A stretch of 57,166 nucleotides of DNA, taken from assembly GCA_910585745.1 (NCBI GenBank), contig CAJUFM010000008.1:1-57166 (forward strand). Direction: 5' to 3'. This DNA is from an uncultured Eubacterium sp. Its GTDB lineage: Bacteria; Bacillota; Clostridia; Lachnospirales; Lachnospiraceae. Of the stretch, positions 17,490-26,184 are shown piece after piece. Within the stretch, counting starts at the first letter, position 1, and the number at the start of each line of letters is the position of its first letter. A program made the translations under genes and the position numbers. The notes under the pieces are model-generated. The model saw only the letters and a list, made by a program, of their open reading frames with translations. It ran no database searches and was not told the origin of the DNA.

Positions 17490-18191
17490 TTATAATATCT
17501 CAAATTGTTTTTTTAGATCCCAGTCCCCATGCCCCGGCATGATCAGGGTATCTTCCGAAATAGCTTCAAGATATGGTTTTGTGACAGCGATATAATCTTT
17601 TTTACTTCCCTGGGGGAGCCGGGTGATGATCTTATGCCCGTTTACCAGACTGTCACCAGTGAAGAGGATTTCTGGTGTTAATCCTTGTTGTGACGTTGTG
17701 AGACGGATGCATTGGCTGCAGTCGGAATGCCCTGGCGTGTGGGTGATTTCAACCTGATAACTGCCAAAGGAGAAGCGGATTTCTGACTCAAAGATCTTAT
17801 CTGCCTGACAGGTATAATCCAGTTCAAAAGAAGCCATGCACAGCGCCTGCTCTTCTTCGGTTTTATCCATGATCAATATGTTGGAATAGGCAGCGAAGTT
17901 TTTGTGGGGATCCTGGATCTTTTTTGCGCAGCTTTCAGAGCACAGGAGGGTGCAGTTGAGTTTTTCACGCAGCCAGTTCATGCCGGAGATATGATCGTAG
18001 TGACTATGGGTGAAAAGAACAACTGCGTGGGTAAGTGTATCTAAAATAGAAATGGCCTCATCTGAAATAAGAGGATCTATGATCAGAGCTTCTTTTGGAT
18101 TCTGGTCATTTTTCATTATATACATCCGGGAGTCCAAAACCGGCATAGAATAGACAAAGATCATAGTGTTTTGGGTGGTATAATGTTTCAT
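17490..18191 (-). CDS. Metallo-beta-lactamase-fold hydrolase (glyoxalase II-like)
   Basis: 233 residues. The metal-binding HSHYDH, GHSDC, FTGDSL and MPGHGDW motifs appear in family order. They give a di-metal hydrolase of the MBL superfamily; the length and motif spacing are those of the glyoxalase II-like YcbL group. The substrate cannot be told. AAGGAGAAGGAAG stands before the ATG at 18191. It diverges from pyrE. Confidence 0.88.
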   Translation of the reverse strand: MKHYTTQNTMIFVYSMPVLDSRMYIMKNDQNPKEALIIDPLISDEAISILDTLTHAVVLFTHSHYDHISGMNWLREKLNCTLLCSESCAKKIQDPHKNFAAYSNILIMDKTEEEQALCMASFELDYTCQADKIFESEIRFSFGSYQVEITHTPGHSDCSQCIRLTTSQQGLTPEILFTGDSLVNGHKIITRLPQGSKKDYIAVTKPYLEAISEDTLIMPGHGDWDLKKQFEIL

Positions 18192-18321
18192 CTTCCTTCT
18201 CCTTTTTTATTAATTCTGAGCTGATATTAGAATTTTAACAGGGGCGGGAAGGAAAGTCAAACTATGTATGGAAAAATTTTATCTGGAATTTCAGGTCAGA
18301 AATTTTTATCATATATTTTCA

Positions 18322-18350
18322 TTGAATATAAAATGTAGTTGTGGTAAAAT
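18322..18350 (+). promoter_or_regulatory. Promoter of pyrE
   Basis: TTGAAT (18322-18327), 17 bases, TAAAAT (18345-18350) with TGG just before the -10. Confidence 0.8.
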
Positions 18351-18409
18351 GGGGAAAATATTTAATTCCTTAGCCCGATGATGCCAATATAACAGTAGGA
18401 GGTAAAAAG

Positions 18410-19081
18410 ATGGAAGCATATAAAGAAGAATTTATTGAATTTATGGTTGAATCAGATGTATTAAAATTTGGAGATTTTACTTTGAAAAGCGGCCGCAAGT
18501 CGCCATTTTTTATGAATGCCGGAGCGTATGTGACGGGATCGCAGCTGTCCAGGCTGGGTGAGTACTATGCAAAGGCGATCCATGATACATATGGTGATGA
18601 TTTTGATGTGCTTTTTGGTCCGGCTTACAAGGGAATCCCGCTGAGTGTGGTCACAGCCATTGCGTTTTATAAGCTGTACGGAAAAGAGATCCGCTACTGC
18701 TCTAACCGGAAAGAGGCGAAAGATCATGGCGATACGGGAATCCTTCTTGGCAGTAAGATCAAGGATGGGGATAAGGTGGTTATTATTGAGGATGTGACCA
18801 CTTCCGGTAAGTCCATTGAGGAGACTTTCCCTATTGTTAAGGCACAGGGGGACGTGAAGATCATTGGACTGATGGTGTCCCTGAACCGGATGGAAAAGGG
18901 AAAGACTGAACAGTGTGCACTGGATGAGATTAAAGAGGTGTATGGCATGGAGACCGGTGCCATTGTTACGATGGAAGAAGTGGTCAGCCATCTTTATAAT
19001 AAGCCTTGCCAGGGAAAAATTGTGATAAATGAAGAGATGAAGGCAAAGATCGATGCCTATTACGAGGAGTATGGGGCATAA
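18410..19081 (+). CDS. pyrE: Orotate phosphoribosyltransferase
   Basis: 223 residues. It joins orotate and PRPP to make OMP in pyrimidine synthesis. The PRPP loop VVIIEDVTTSGKSI is at about residues 124-137. FGPAYKGIPL and the KEAKDHG loop are also present. TAGGAGG precedes the ATG. It stands alone here, not in a pyr cluster; no PyrR-type leader is evident. Confidence 0.95.
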   Translation: MEAYKEEFIEFMVESDVLKFGDFTLKSGRKSPFFMNAGAYVTGSQLSRLGEYYAKAIHDTYGDDFDVLFGPAYKGIPLSVVTAIAFYKLYGKEIRYCSNRKEAKDHGDTGILLGSKIKDGDKVVIIEDVTTSGKSIEETFPIVKAQGDVKIIGLMVSLNRMEKGKTEQCALDEIKEVYGMETGAIVTMEEVVSHLYNKPCQGKIVINEEMKAKIDAYYEEYGA

Positions 19082-19181
19082 GCTGATTCGGAGGTGCTGA
19101 TTTGAACTCTATTTTGTCTTGTGCCTGGTTATCCGGAATATAATTTGTTTATTTTCCGACAGTACAATTAAATCCGTAGTA

Positions 19182-19247
19182 AATGCTGTCTGTAGGCCGG
19201 CTCAGGGCTGCTCTTGAGTATAAGAGGTCTGTGGTCAGCATTTTTTT
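19182..19247 (+). terminator. Probable terminator after pyrE
   Basis: A 7-bp closing stem (19182-19188 with 19236-19242) encloses a further small hairpin (CTCTT/AAGAG) and ends in seven T. The long, branched inside is unusual for a plain terminator. Confidence 0.6.
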
Positions 19248-19268
19248 ATGGAAAAAATATACAAGATA

Positions 19269-19277
19269 TGGTAAAAT
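19269..19277 (+). promoter_or_regulatory. Extended -10 promoter of cca
   Basis: TGG followed by TAAAAT (19272-19277), the same arrangement as at pyrE. The -35 is poor. Confidence 0.5.
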
Positions 19278-19303
19278 AGTTATGTGAGATAGAGGAGGGG
19301 AAT

Positions 19304-20713
19304 ATGGTTCAGATTCCTGAAAAAGTAAAGTATATTCTTGATACTTTAAAAGTAAATAATTATGAAGGATATGCCGTGGGAGGCTGCGTGCGCGACAGTG
19401 TGCTGGGACGGATACCTGGCGACTGGGATATTACCACATCGGCAAGACCAGAGGAAGTAAAAAAAATATTTCGTAAGACGGTGGATACAGGAATTGAACA
19501 CGGGACCGTGACGGTGATCCTTGAAGGAGAGGGATTTGAGGTCACTACTTATCGGGTAGATGGTAAATATGAAGACCACAGACACCCTGCACAAGTAGAA
19601 TTTACCCCGGATCTGAAGGAGGATCTTAAACGGAGAGATTTTACCATCAATGCCATGGCATACAATCCAAAAGAAGGGATTGTAGACCTCTTTGATGGTA
19701 TGAAGGATCTGGAGAGACGGTGCATCCGCTGTGTGGGAGACCCAGAGGAACGATTCTCGGAGGATGCGTTGAGAATGCTGAGGGGAATACGTTTTGCCGG
19801 ACAGCTTGATTTTACGATTGAAGAAGGTACGTTGCAGGCGATACAGAAGCAATCGGACTCCATTGGGAAGGTGAGTGTGGAGCGGATCCGGACAGAGATC
19901 ACGAAGCTGCTTTTGTCGAAAAGGCCGGACAAGCTGCTTTTAGCGGAAAAGACGGGGTTATGTGAGAGTTTTCTTCCGGAATTTTCTATGATGCTGGGGA
20001 CGGTACAAAATAATCCGCACCATTGTTTTGATGTAGGACATCATTCTCTCGCAGCAGTTATGAATGCAAGAAAGATAGGGGAAAGAGTACAAAAGGACAA
20101 GATGGTGATGCCTAGTCCCTATGATGGAGATTTCCGGAAGGAGAAGGTGGATACCATCCTGGTATTTGCCGCCCTGCTCCATGATGTGGGAAAGGCGGGC
20201 TGCAAGACGACGGATGAAAAAGGCGTGGATCATTTTCACGGACATGCAGAAGCGGGCAGTCAGATAGCACATGATATCATGCGCCGTCTCCGGTTTGATA
20301 ACGACTCGGTGAAAATGGTCGAGAAGATCGTCCGGTTTCATGAAAGGCGATATGAGGGCAGCCGGAAGGCGATGCGTCGTCTGGTGAGCCAGGCGGGGGC
20401 GGAGGTTATGCCTTACCTGTTTATCATTCAGGAAGCAGATGTTCTCTCCCAAAGCGAGTACATGCGTGAGGGGAAGCTGGCACGTATAAAAGAGGGAAGG
20501 CATGTTTTTTCGGAGATTTTGCGGCAGAGAGAAGCATTCTGCCTTCAGGATCTGGAGATCACTGGCCGGGATCTGATAGATCTGGGTGTTCCCCGGGGAC
20601 CAAAGGTGGGGGAAGTGCTTAGTGACCTGCTGGACATCGTGATTGATTCACCAGAGAAAAATAATCGAAAACTTCTTTTGACAGAGGTAAAAAAACGTAT
20701 TACAATAGAATAG
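19304..20713 (+). CDS. cca: CCA tRNA nucleotidyltransferase with HD domain
   Basis: 469 residues. It adds or repairs the 3' CCA end of tRNAs. The nucleotidyltransferase head shows GGCVRDSVLGR and DWDITTSA with the metal aspartates. RRDFTINAMAY is the class II signature. A C-terminal HD domain contains LLHDVGK at about residues 291-297 and HFHGHAE, absent from the shorter Bacillus form. GAGGAGG lies before the ATG. The HD part may have phosphatase or phosphodiesterase activity. Confidence 0.94.
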   Translation: MVQIPEKVKYILDTLKVNNYEGYAVGGCVRDSVLGRIPGDWDITTSARPEEVKKIFRKTVDTGIEHGTVTVILEGEGFEVTTYRVDGKYEDHRHPAQVEFTPDLKEDLKRRDFTINAMAYNPKEGIVDLFDGMKDLERRCIRCVGDPEERFSEDALRMLRGIRFAGQLDFTIEEGTLQAIQKQSDSIGKVSVERIRTEITKLLLSKRPDKLLLAEKTGLCESFLPEFSMMLGTVQNNPHHCFDVGHHSLAAVMNARKIGERVQKDKMVMPSPYDGDFRKEKVDTILVFAALLHDVGKAGCKTTDEKGVDHFHGHAEAGSQIAHDIMRRLRFDNDSVKMVEKIVRFHERRYEGSRKAMRRLVSQAGAEVMPYLFIIQEADVLSQSEYMREGKLARIKEGRHVFSEILRQREAFCLQDLEITGRDLIDLGVPRGPKVGEVLSDLLDIVIDSPEKNNRKLLLTEVKKRITIE

Positions 20714-20780
20714 GGTAAATGAAATATATTTTAGGATACTGAAAGACACGTGGAAGTGCAGATGAAAGGTTGAGGGATAT

Positions 20781-22679
20781 ATGTTTTCAAATGGAAGAAA
20801 AACTATAGGATTATTAATATTTAATACGTATGCCGATTTTCAAAGTCAGATCTGCCAGAGTATGGCGGAACGTGCCGAGGAGCTGGGATATAATCTTGCC
20901 ATTATTGCCTGCTATGGAAGCTATGGTACTTATCAGGAATATTACCAGGGAGAGATGATGATCTTTGATCTTCCACCTTATGATGAATTTGCAGGTATTG
21001 TTGTTGCCTTTGATACATTTAATATCCCGGCCGCTAAAGATCGTGTCTTAGAGCATATCCGGGAAAAAGCAGACTGTCCGGTGGTTAGTCTCCGGGAGAA
21101 GCTGGTGGGAGTGAGTAATATTCTGATTGATGAAGATCATTCCATGGACGGAGTGATCCGCCATATTATAGAAGATCACGGAAAGAAAGATATTGCTTTT
21201 ATGACGGGACATCAGGGTCGGTATGATGCCGAGGCGAGACTTCGCTGTTTTCGGAAAATGATGGATAAGTATGGACTTCCGGTCGGCGATCACAGGATAT
21301 TTTATGGGGATTTCTGGCGGGGCAAGGCGAAAGAAGCCTGTGAGTGGTTTGGGCAGGACGGGCAGTACCCGGAAGCAATCCTATGTGCCAATGATTATAT
21401 GGCACTCTCTATTATTGATGAGTTATATGAGCGGGGTGTGAGAGTTCCAGAAGACGTGCTTGTGACTGGTTTCGATGGAGTGGAGGAGGGGAGTGTTTAC
21501 AACCCTTCCCTCACAACACTGCAGGTGGACTTTGAGGAAATGGCCTATAAGGCGGTGGATCTTATACATAAGCATCAGGATGATGGGCTGGTAGAAAATG
21601 TCTATGTCTCTACAAAGGTTGTCGTCAGGGAATCCTGTGGCTGCCTGGAGAGAGGACATTCTTCAACGATAGCACAGAGATGCGCCCAGCATAAATTTGG
21701 CGCGAAATCGGAAAATCTTGAGATGCAGCTTAGTTTTATGGCCATTGACTTCAATCAGGTTTCTTCCATCGATGAAATGCATCAGGTGATCGCAAAATAC
21801 ATTTATAATATAGAGGATATTAAAAATTATGTGATCTGCCTCAGGGAGGATGTAGAAGAAAATAAAGTCAAGTTCCGGGGATACCCGGATACCATGCATG
21901 TGCGTACTGCCATCAGGGAACGTCTGGATATGGGGAGAGTGGACATTCCCTTTGACAGAAAACTGCTTCTGCCAGAGGAAATGAATTCCGATGAGCCACA
22001 GTGTTACTTTTTCTATCCGATCCATTTCCAGGACAGTTGTTATGGATATGAGGCCTATAGTTTTTTGAACCATGAAAGCTGTGGAACAGCGTATGTGCGC
22101 TGGACGATCGCTGTGTCGAATGCGATTCACAACATATTGTCCCAGAAGCGGATGAATGATCTGATCGTAGAACTTGAAAATATGTACATCCAGGACGTTC
22201 TCACGGGACTTTATAACCGACGGGGTTTTGAGAAGTATGGACGGATGCAGTTCTCCAAAGCCAGGGCGAGGGACAGCATCATCTGTGTGGTTGGAATCGA
22301 TCTGGATGGTCTCAAGCCTATCAATGATATTTATGGTCATCATGAAGGGGATTCTGCTCTCCGGGCGGTGAGTTATGCGATCCAGGAGGCTGCGGTCCAG
22401 GGACAGATTGGCGCACGTATCGGTGGGGATGAATTTGAGGTGATCTTTCCCTGCCGTGATAAGTCTGACGCGGAAAACTGGATCCGGGTTTTTGAGGAGA
22501 GTCTGAGGAATTTTAATCTCAAATCTCAAAAGCCCTATGATGTTCATGCCAGCTGGGGTTATAAGATTGGAATACCGACGGCAAATGATACGATTGAGAG
22601 CTACATGAATGAAAGTGATGATATCATGTATAAAAATAAAGTGGCAAATAAGCTGAGTAGAAATGAAATGCTCAGATGA
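20781..22679 (+). CDS. Periplasmic-binding-like sensor fused to a GGDEF diguanylate cyclase
   Basis: 632 residues, no signal peptide or membrane segment. Residues about 7-285 form a LacI/GalR-type sugar-binding domain (begins KTIGLLIFNTYADF; later LCANDYMALSIIDEL and VTGFDGVEEG) but without the DNA-binding helix-turn-helix. A middle region (about 290-460) is unassigned. The C-terminal GGDEF domain has an intact GGDEF at 548-552 and a preceding DLDGLKPINDIYGH. The product-inhibition site RxxD just before it is missing. It should make cyclic di-GMP in the cytoplasm in response to a small ligand, perhaps a sugar. It overlaps the frame leading into tex by 4 bases. Confidence 0.88.
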   Translation: MFSNGRKTIGLLIFNTYADFQSQICQSMAERAEELGYNLAIIACYGSYGTYQEYYQGEMMIFDLPPYDEFAGIVVAFDTFNIPAAKDRVLEHIREKADCPVVSLREKLVGVSNILIDEDHSMDGVIRHIIEDHGKKDIAFMTGHQGRYDAEARLRCFRKMMDKYGLPVGDHRIFYGDFWRGKAKEACEWFGQDGQYPEAILCANDYMALSIIDELYERGVRVPEDVLVTGFDGVEEGSVYNPSLTTLQVDFEEMAYKAVDLIHKHQDDGLVENVYVSTKVVVRESCGCLERGHSSTIAQRCAQHKFGAKSENLEMQLSFMAIDFNQVSSIDEMHQVIAKYIYNIEDIKNYVICLREDVEENKVKFRGYPDTMHVRTAIRERLDMGRVDIPFDRKLLLPEEMNSDEPQCYFFYPIHFQDSCYGYEAYSFLNHESCGTAYVRWTIAVSNAIHNILSQKRMNDLIVELENMYIQDVLTGLYNRRGFEKYGRMQFSKARARDSIICVVGIDLDGLKPINDIYGHHEGDSALRAVSYAIQEAAVQGQIGARIGGDEFEVIFPCRDKSDAENWIRVFEESLRNFNLKSQKPYDVHASWGYKIGIPTANDTIESYMNESDDIMYKNKVANKLSRNEMLR

Positions 22680-22717
22680 TCAGAAGATGCCGCATAAATG
22701 GATCATGGGAGGAAAAG

Positions 22718-24859
22718 ATGGATATTAATCAAAAAATAGCAGAAGAGCTTGAGATAAAAACATGGCAGGCAGAGGCTGTTGTGAAGCTGATCGATGAGGG
22801 GAACACAATTCCCTTTATCGCCAGGTACCGGAAAGAACAGCATGGTGCCCTGGATGATGAGCAGCTCCGTAATCTCTATGAACGCCTTACTTATCTTAGA
22901 AATCTGGAAGAGAAGAAGGAGCAGGTGCTTGCCAGCATTGAAGAGCAGGGAAAATTAACGGAGGAACTCAGAGAACAGATTCTGGCGGCACAGACCCAGG
23001 TCATGGTGGAGGATCTTTATCGTCCCTACCGTCCGAAGCGCCGGACCAGAGCTACGATCGCAAAGGAGAAGGGGCTTGAGGGGCTGGCAAATATCATTTT
23101 GCTCCAGATGACAGACCGTTCTCTGGAAGAAGAGGCGGAAGAATATCTTTCGGAAGAAAAAGGAGTCAATACCGCCGAGGATGCGATCCAGGGAGCGATG
23201 GATATCATTGCAGAATCTGTGGCAGACGAGGCGGATTACCGGACTTATATCCGTAAACTGACGATGGTGGAAGGAGTCCTTGTCTCTACGGCAAAGGATG
23301 AAAATGAGAAGTCAGTTTATGAAAATTATTATGAATTTGAAGAAGCGGTGAAAAAGATTGCAGGCTATCGCATCCTTGCCATCAACCGGGGAGAAAAAGA
23401 AAAATTTCTTACGGTAAAGATCCAGGCTCCAGAAGAACGGATTCAGAGATATCTGGAAAAGAAGGTGATCACAAAGGAAAATCCGAATACACTAGAATGC
23501 CTGAAGGAAACACTGGCGGACAGCTATAAAAGACTGATCGCGCCCTCCATTGAGAGGGAGATACGCAATGAATTGACAGAAAAGGCAGAGGATGGGGCGA
23601 TCAAAGTATTTGGAAAAAATCTTACCCAGCTTCTGATGCAGCCTCCTATTACTGGTCAGGTAGTGCTGGGCTGGGATCCGGCATTTCGTACCGGCTGTAA
23701 ACTGGCGGTGGTGGATGAGACCGGAAAAGTGTTGGATACTATCGTGGTTTTTCCCACGGAACCCCAGAATAAGGTGGCGGAGACAAAGAAAATTGTCAAG
23801 GGATTAATAGAAAAATATAATGTTACGTTGATATCGGTGGGAAATGGAACCGCTTCCAGAGAATCTGAGATGGTGATTGTGGACATGCTGAAAGAGATCA
23901 ACAAACCAGTGCAGTATGTAATTGTCAATGAGGCGGGAGCATCGGTGTATTCTGCCAGCAAACTTGCTACGGAAGAATTTCCAAAGTTTGATGTGGGACA
24001 GAGAAGTGCGGTGTCCATTGCGAGACGGCTGCAGGATCCTCTGGCGGAACTGGTAAAGATCGATCCTAAGTCCATCGGGGTCGGGCAGTATCAGCATGAT
24101 ATGAACCAGAAGAAATTGAGCGAAGCTCTTTCTGCGGTGGTAGAGGATTGCGTGAATAATGTAGGTGTAGATTTAAATACAGCTTCAGCATCTCTTCTGG
24201 AATATATTTCAGGTATTTCCAAGCCCATTGCAAAAAATATTGTGGCATACCGGGAAGAGAATGGACGTTTTACCAGCCGTAAGCAGCTCCTGAAGGTGGC
24301 GAAACTGGGGCCAAAGGCTTTTGAGCAGTGTGCAGGATTTATGAGGATCAGCGATGGAGCAAATCCTCTGGATGCCACCAGCGTGCATCCGGAATCCTAT
24401 CCGGCGGCAGAAGGGCTTCTGAAAATGGTTGGGCTTGCTCTGGAAGATATCCAGGGAGGTGTTGTAGGCCTCTCCCTTCTGGCAAAAGACCGGAAAGGGC
24501 TGGCAACAAAACTGGATGTGGGTGAACTGACGCTGGAGGATATCGTAAAAGAGTTGGAAAAGCCTGGAAGGGATCCACGAGAGGAGATGCCCAAACCGGT
24601 ACTTCGCACCGATGTGCTGGAGATGAAAGATCTGACAGAGGGGATGATCTTAAAAGGTACTGTGCGTAATGTTATAGATTTTGGTGCATTTGTTGATATC
24701 GGGGTTCATCAGGATGGTCTGGTTCATATTTCCAAGCTCACAGATAAAAAATTTGTTAAGCATCCTCTGGAGGTTGTCAGTGTGGGAGATGTGGTAGAAG
24801 TTAAGGTGCTATCTGTGGATCTGCAGAAAAAACGAATTCAGTTGTCGATGATCTTATAG
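22718..24859 (+). CDS. tex: Tex-family RNA-binding transcription accessory protein
   Basis: 713 residues. The order fits Tex: N-terminal helical domain (ETWQ-like start, IPFIARYRKE, LRNLYERL, YRPYRPKRRTRA), YqgF-like core (GWDPAFRTGCKLAVVD), helix-hairpin-helix repeats (NTASASLLEYISG) and an S1 RNA-binding domain near the end (FGAFVDIGVHQDGLVHIS). Tex proteins associate with RNA polymerase. I chose ATG 22718 because GGGAGG stands before it; the frame is open from 22676. Confidence 0.95.
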   Translation: MDINQKIAEELEIKTWQAEAVVKLIDEGNTIPFIARYRKEQHGALDDEQLRNLYERLTYLRNLEEKKEQVLASIEEQGKLTEELREQILAAQTQVMVEDLYRPYRPKRRTRATIAKEKGLEGLANIILLQMTDRSLEEEAEEYLSEEKGVNTAEDAIQGAMDIIAESVADEADYRTYIRKLTMVEGVLVSTAKDENEKSVYENYYEFEEAVKKIAGYRILAINRGEKEKFLTVKIQAPEERIQRYLEKKVITKENPNTLECLKETLADSYKRLIAPSIEREIRNELTEKAEDGAIKVFGKNLTQLLMQPPITGQVVLGWDPAFRTGCKLAVVDETGKVLDTIVVFPTEPQNKVAETKKIVKGLIEKYNVTLISVGNGTASRESEMVIVDMLKEINKPVQYVIVNEAGASVYSASKLATEEFPKFDVGQRSAVSIARRLQDPLAELVKIDPKSIGVGQYQHDMNQKKLSEALSAVVEDCVNNVGVDLNTASASLLEYISGISKPIAKNIVAYREENGRFTSRKQLLKVAKLGPKAFEQCAGFMRISDGANPLDATSVHPESYPAAEGLLKMVGLALEDIQGGVVGLSLLAKDRKGLATKLDVGELTLEDIVKELEKPGRDPREEMPKPVLRTDVLEMKDLTEGMILKGTVRNVIDFGAFVDIGVHQDGLVHISKLTDKKFVKHPLEVVSVGDVVEVKVLSVDLQKKRIQLSMIL

Positions 24860-24881
24860 ATTATTTGGAGGTTCATTTCAG

Positions 24882-26063
24882 ATGAAAAGAGTACTTAGCA
24901 TATTTATGGTATGTATCCTGGTACTGTCAGGATGTGGCAGTGAGGAGACTCCCAGGACAAAGCAGGAGGTAACGATCCAGGAGAAAAAGGTACGTTATAA
25001 AGTAGAAGAGTTGTCTCTGCCGGAATCCCTATTGACGGAGAATGCTCAGGGCAGTGATTATATTGGGGATGAATTCAGTGGATTTACAGCGGATCTAAAC
25101 GGTAAGCCGGCAGTGTATTACAGCGACTTTACCAAAGAGGATGAAGTGTATCAGGCATCCATAACCCGCCACAGTATGGACCAGAAAAAGAACTGGGAAT
25201 CGGAGGAACTCTGTGAGAATTCCCTCAGTGAGTTTATGGATCAGAAATTTGAGCAGACAGGATGGGTAAGCTGTCATCTGAGCCAATTCCGCCGGGGGGA
25301 TAATGGAAGCCTGTATGGAATCTTTTTTTACTATGTAAAAGAGGATGTGGAGTCCGATGAGGGAAAAAAGGAAATGCTGGCTGAAAAATATTCTGTGCTG
25401 GAGATTGATGAAGAAAATGACCGCATTTATGAAATCCCTCTGGAGATCGGCCCAGCGCCCCGGGACGAAAATGATTTTGGCAAAGATGTGAAAATAGAAT
25501 GGCTTAGTGATTATCACGCTTTTGAGGATGGAAGTATATTGCTGCTCAGTTCAGATAATGGTGGCGGAACCGGGTATCTGATCGACAGTGAGAGTGGTCA
25601 GGTCAGTGAAGAGCTTGGCAGTGTGGTGACAGGGAAGCGAAGATTTGTATTTGGTGAGAATGAGATCATTTTCTTTTCCAACAAGACCAATCTCTTTCAG
25701 GTTGTCAGCCTGCCGGATGTGGAAGAAATGAATACGTTTGGTTCCGGGCTCAGCGAGGATGTCATGAATAAGGACTGGTTTTTTTACATGAATCCGGATA
25801 ACTGGGAACTGTTTATGTGCAATCGGAGTGGTGTGTACAAAGCGGCAAACTATCAAAATTCAGATGATGTAGAATGGCTGACGGAAAAGACAGATATGAG
25901 CGAAGTGGAAAATGGAAACGCAGATATATTGGACTTTTTTGTTGGGGCGGAGGATGATTTTTATATCTGTATGGTGGAGACTACGGAAGAGTATGGTGAG
26001 AAGACCAGACAATACCGTATGGTATATTACAGCAAAGAAGGAGAATCTGCTGAGGCAGAATGA
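24882..26063 (+). CDS. Lipoprotein of unknown function
   Basis: 393 residues. The signal peptide ends in LSGC, lipid-modified at Cys18, so the protein sits on the outer face of the membrane. The mature part is acidic and beta-rich with repeated aromatic strands (for example VYYSDFTKEDEVYQ, LLLSSDNGGGTGYLID), which could be a beta-propeller. I recognise no named family. It follows tex by 22 bases, with TTGGAGG before its ATG, and a terminator follows. Confidence 0.75.
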   Translation: MKRVLSIFMVCILVLSGCGSEETPRTKQEVTIQEKKVRYKVEELSLPESLLTENAQGSDYIGDEFSGFTADLNGKPAVYYSDFTKEDEVYQASITRHSMDQKKNWESEELCENSLSEFMDQKFEQTGWVSCHLSQFRRGDNGSLYGIFFYYVKEDVESDEGKKEMLAEKYSVLEIDEENDRIYEIPLEIGPAPRDENDFGKDVKIEWLSDYHAFEDGSILLLSSDNGGGTGYLIDSESGQVSEELGSVVTGKRRFVFGENEIIFFSNKTNLFQVVSLPDVEEMNTFGSGLSEDVMNKDWFFYMNPDNWELFMCNRSGVYKAANYQNSDDVEWLTEKTDMSEVENGNADILDFFVGAEDDFYICMVETTEEYGEKTRQYRMVYYSKEGESAEAE

Positions 26064-26067
26064 TAAT

Positions 26068-26110
26068 AAAAGGAAAGGAGGTATTTTTCCAAATATTTCC
26101 TTTCCTTTTA
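26068..26110 (+). terminator. Terminator of the tex-lipoprotein unit
   Basis: Complementary arms AAAAGGAAAGG (26069-26079) and CCTTTCCTTTT (26099-26109) form the stem, with Ts at the 3' side. A second hairpin (26139-26146 with 26163-26170) lies between the convergent genes but lacks a T run. Confidence 0.75.
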
Positions 26111-26184
26111 TTTGGTCCATCAATACCGGATGGAACTCTGCCCTTTCCGTTCTAACTGTTAAAAAGGGCATGTAAGGATGGTGT

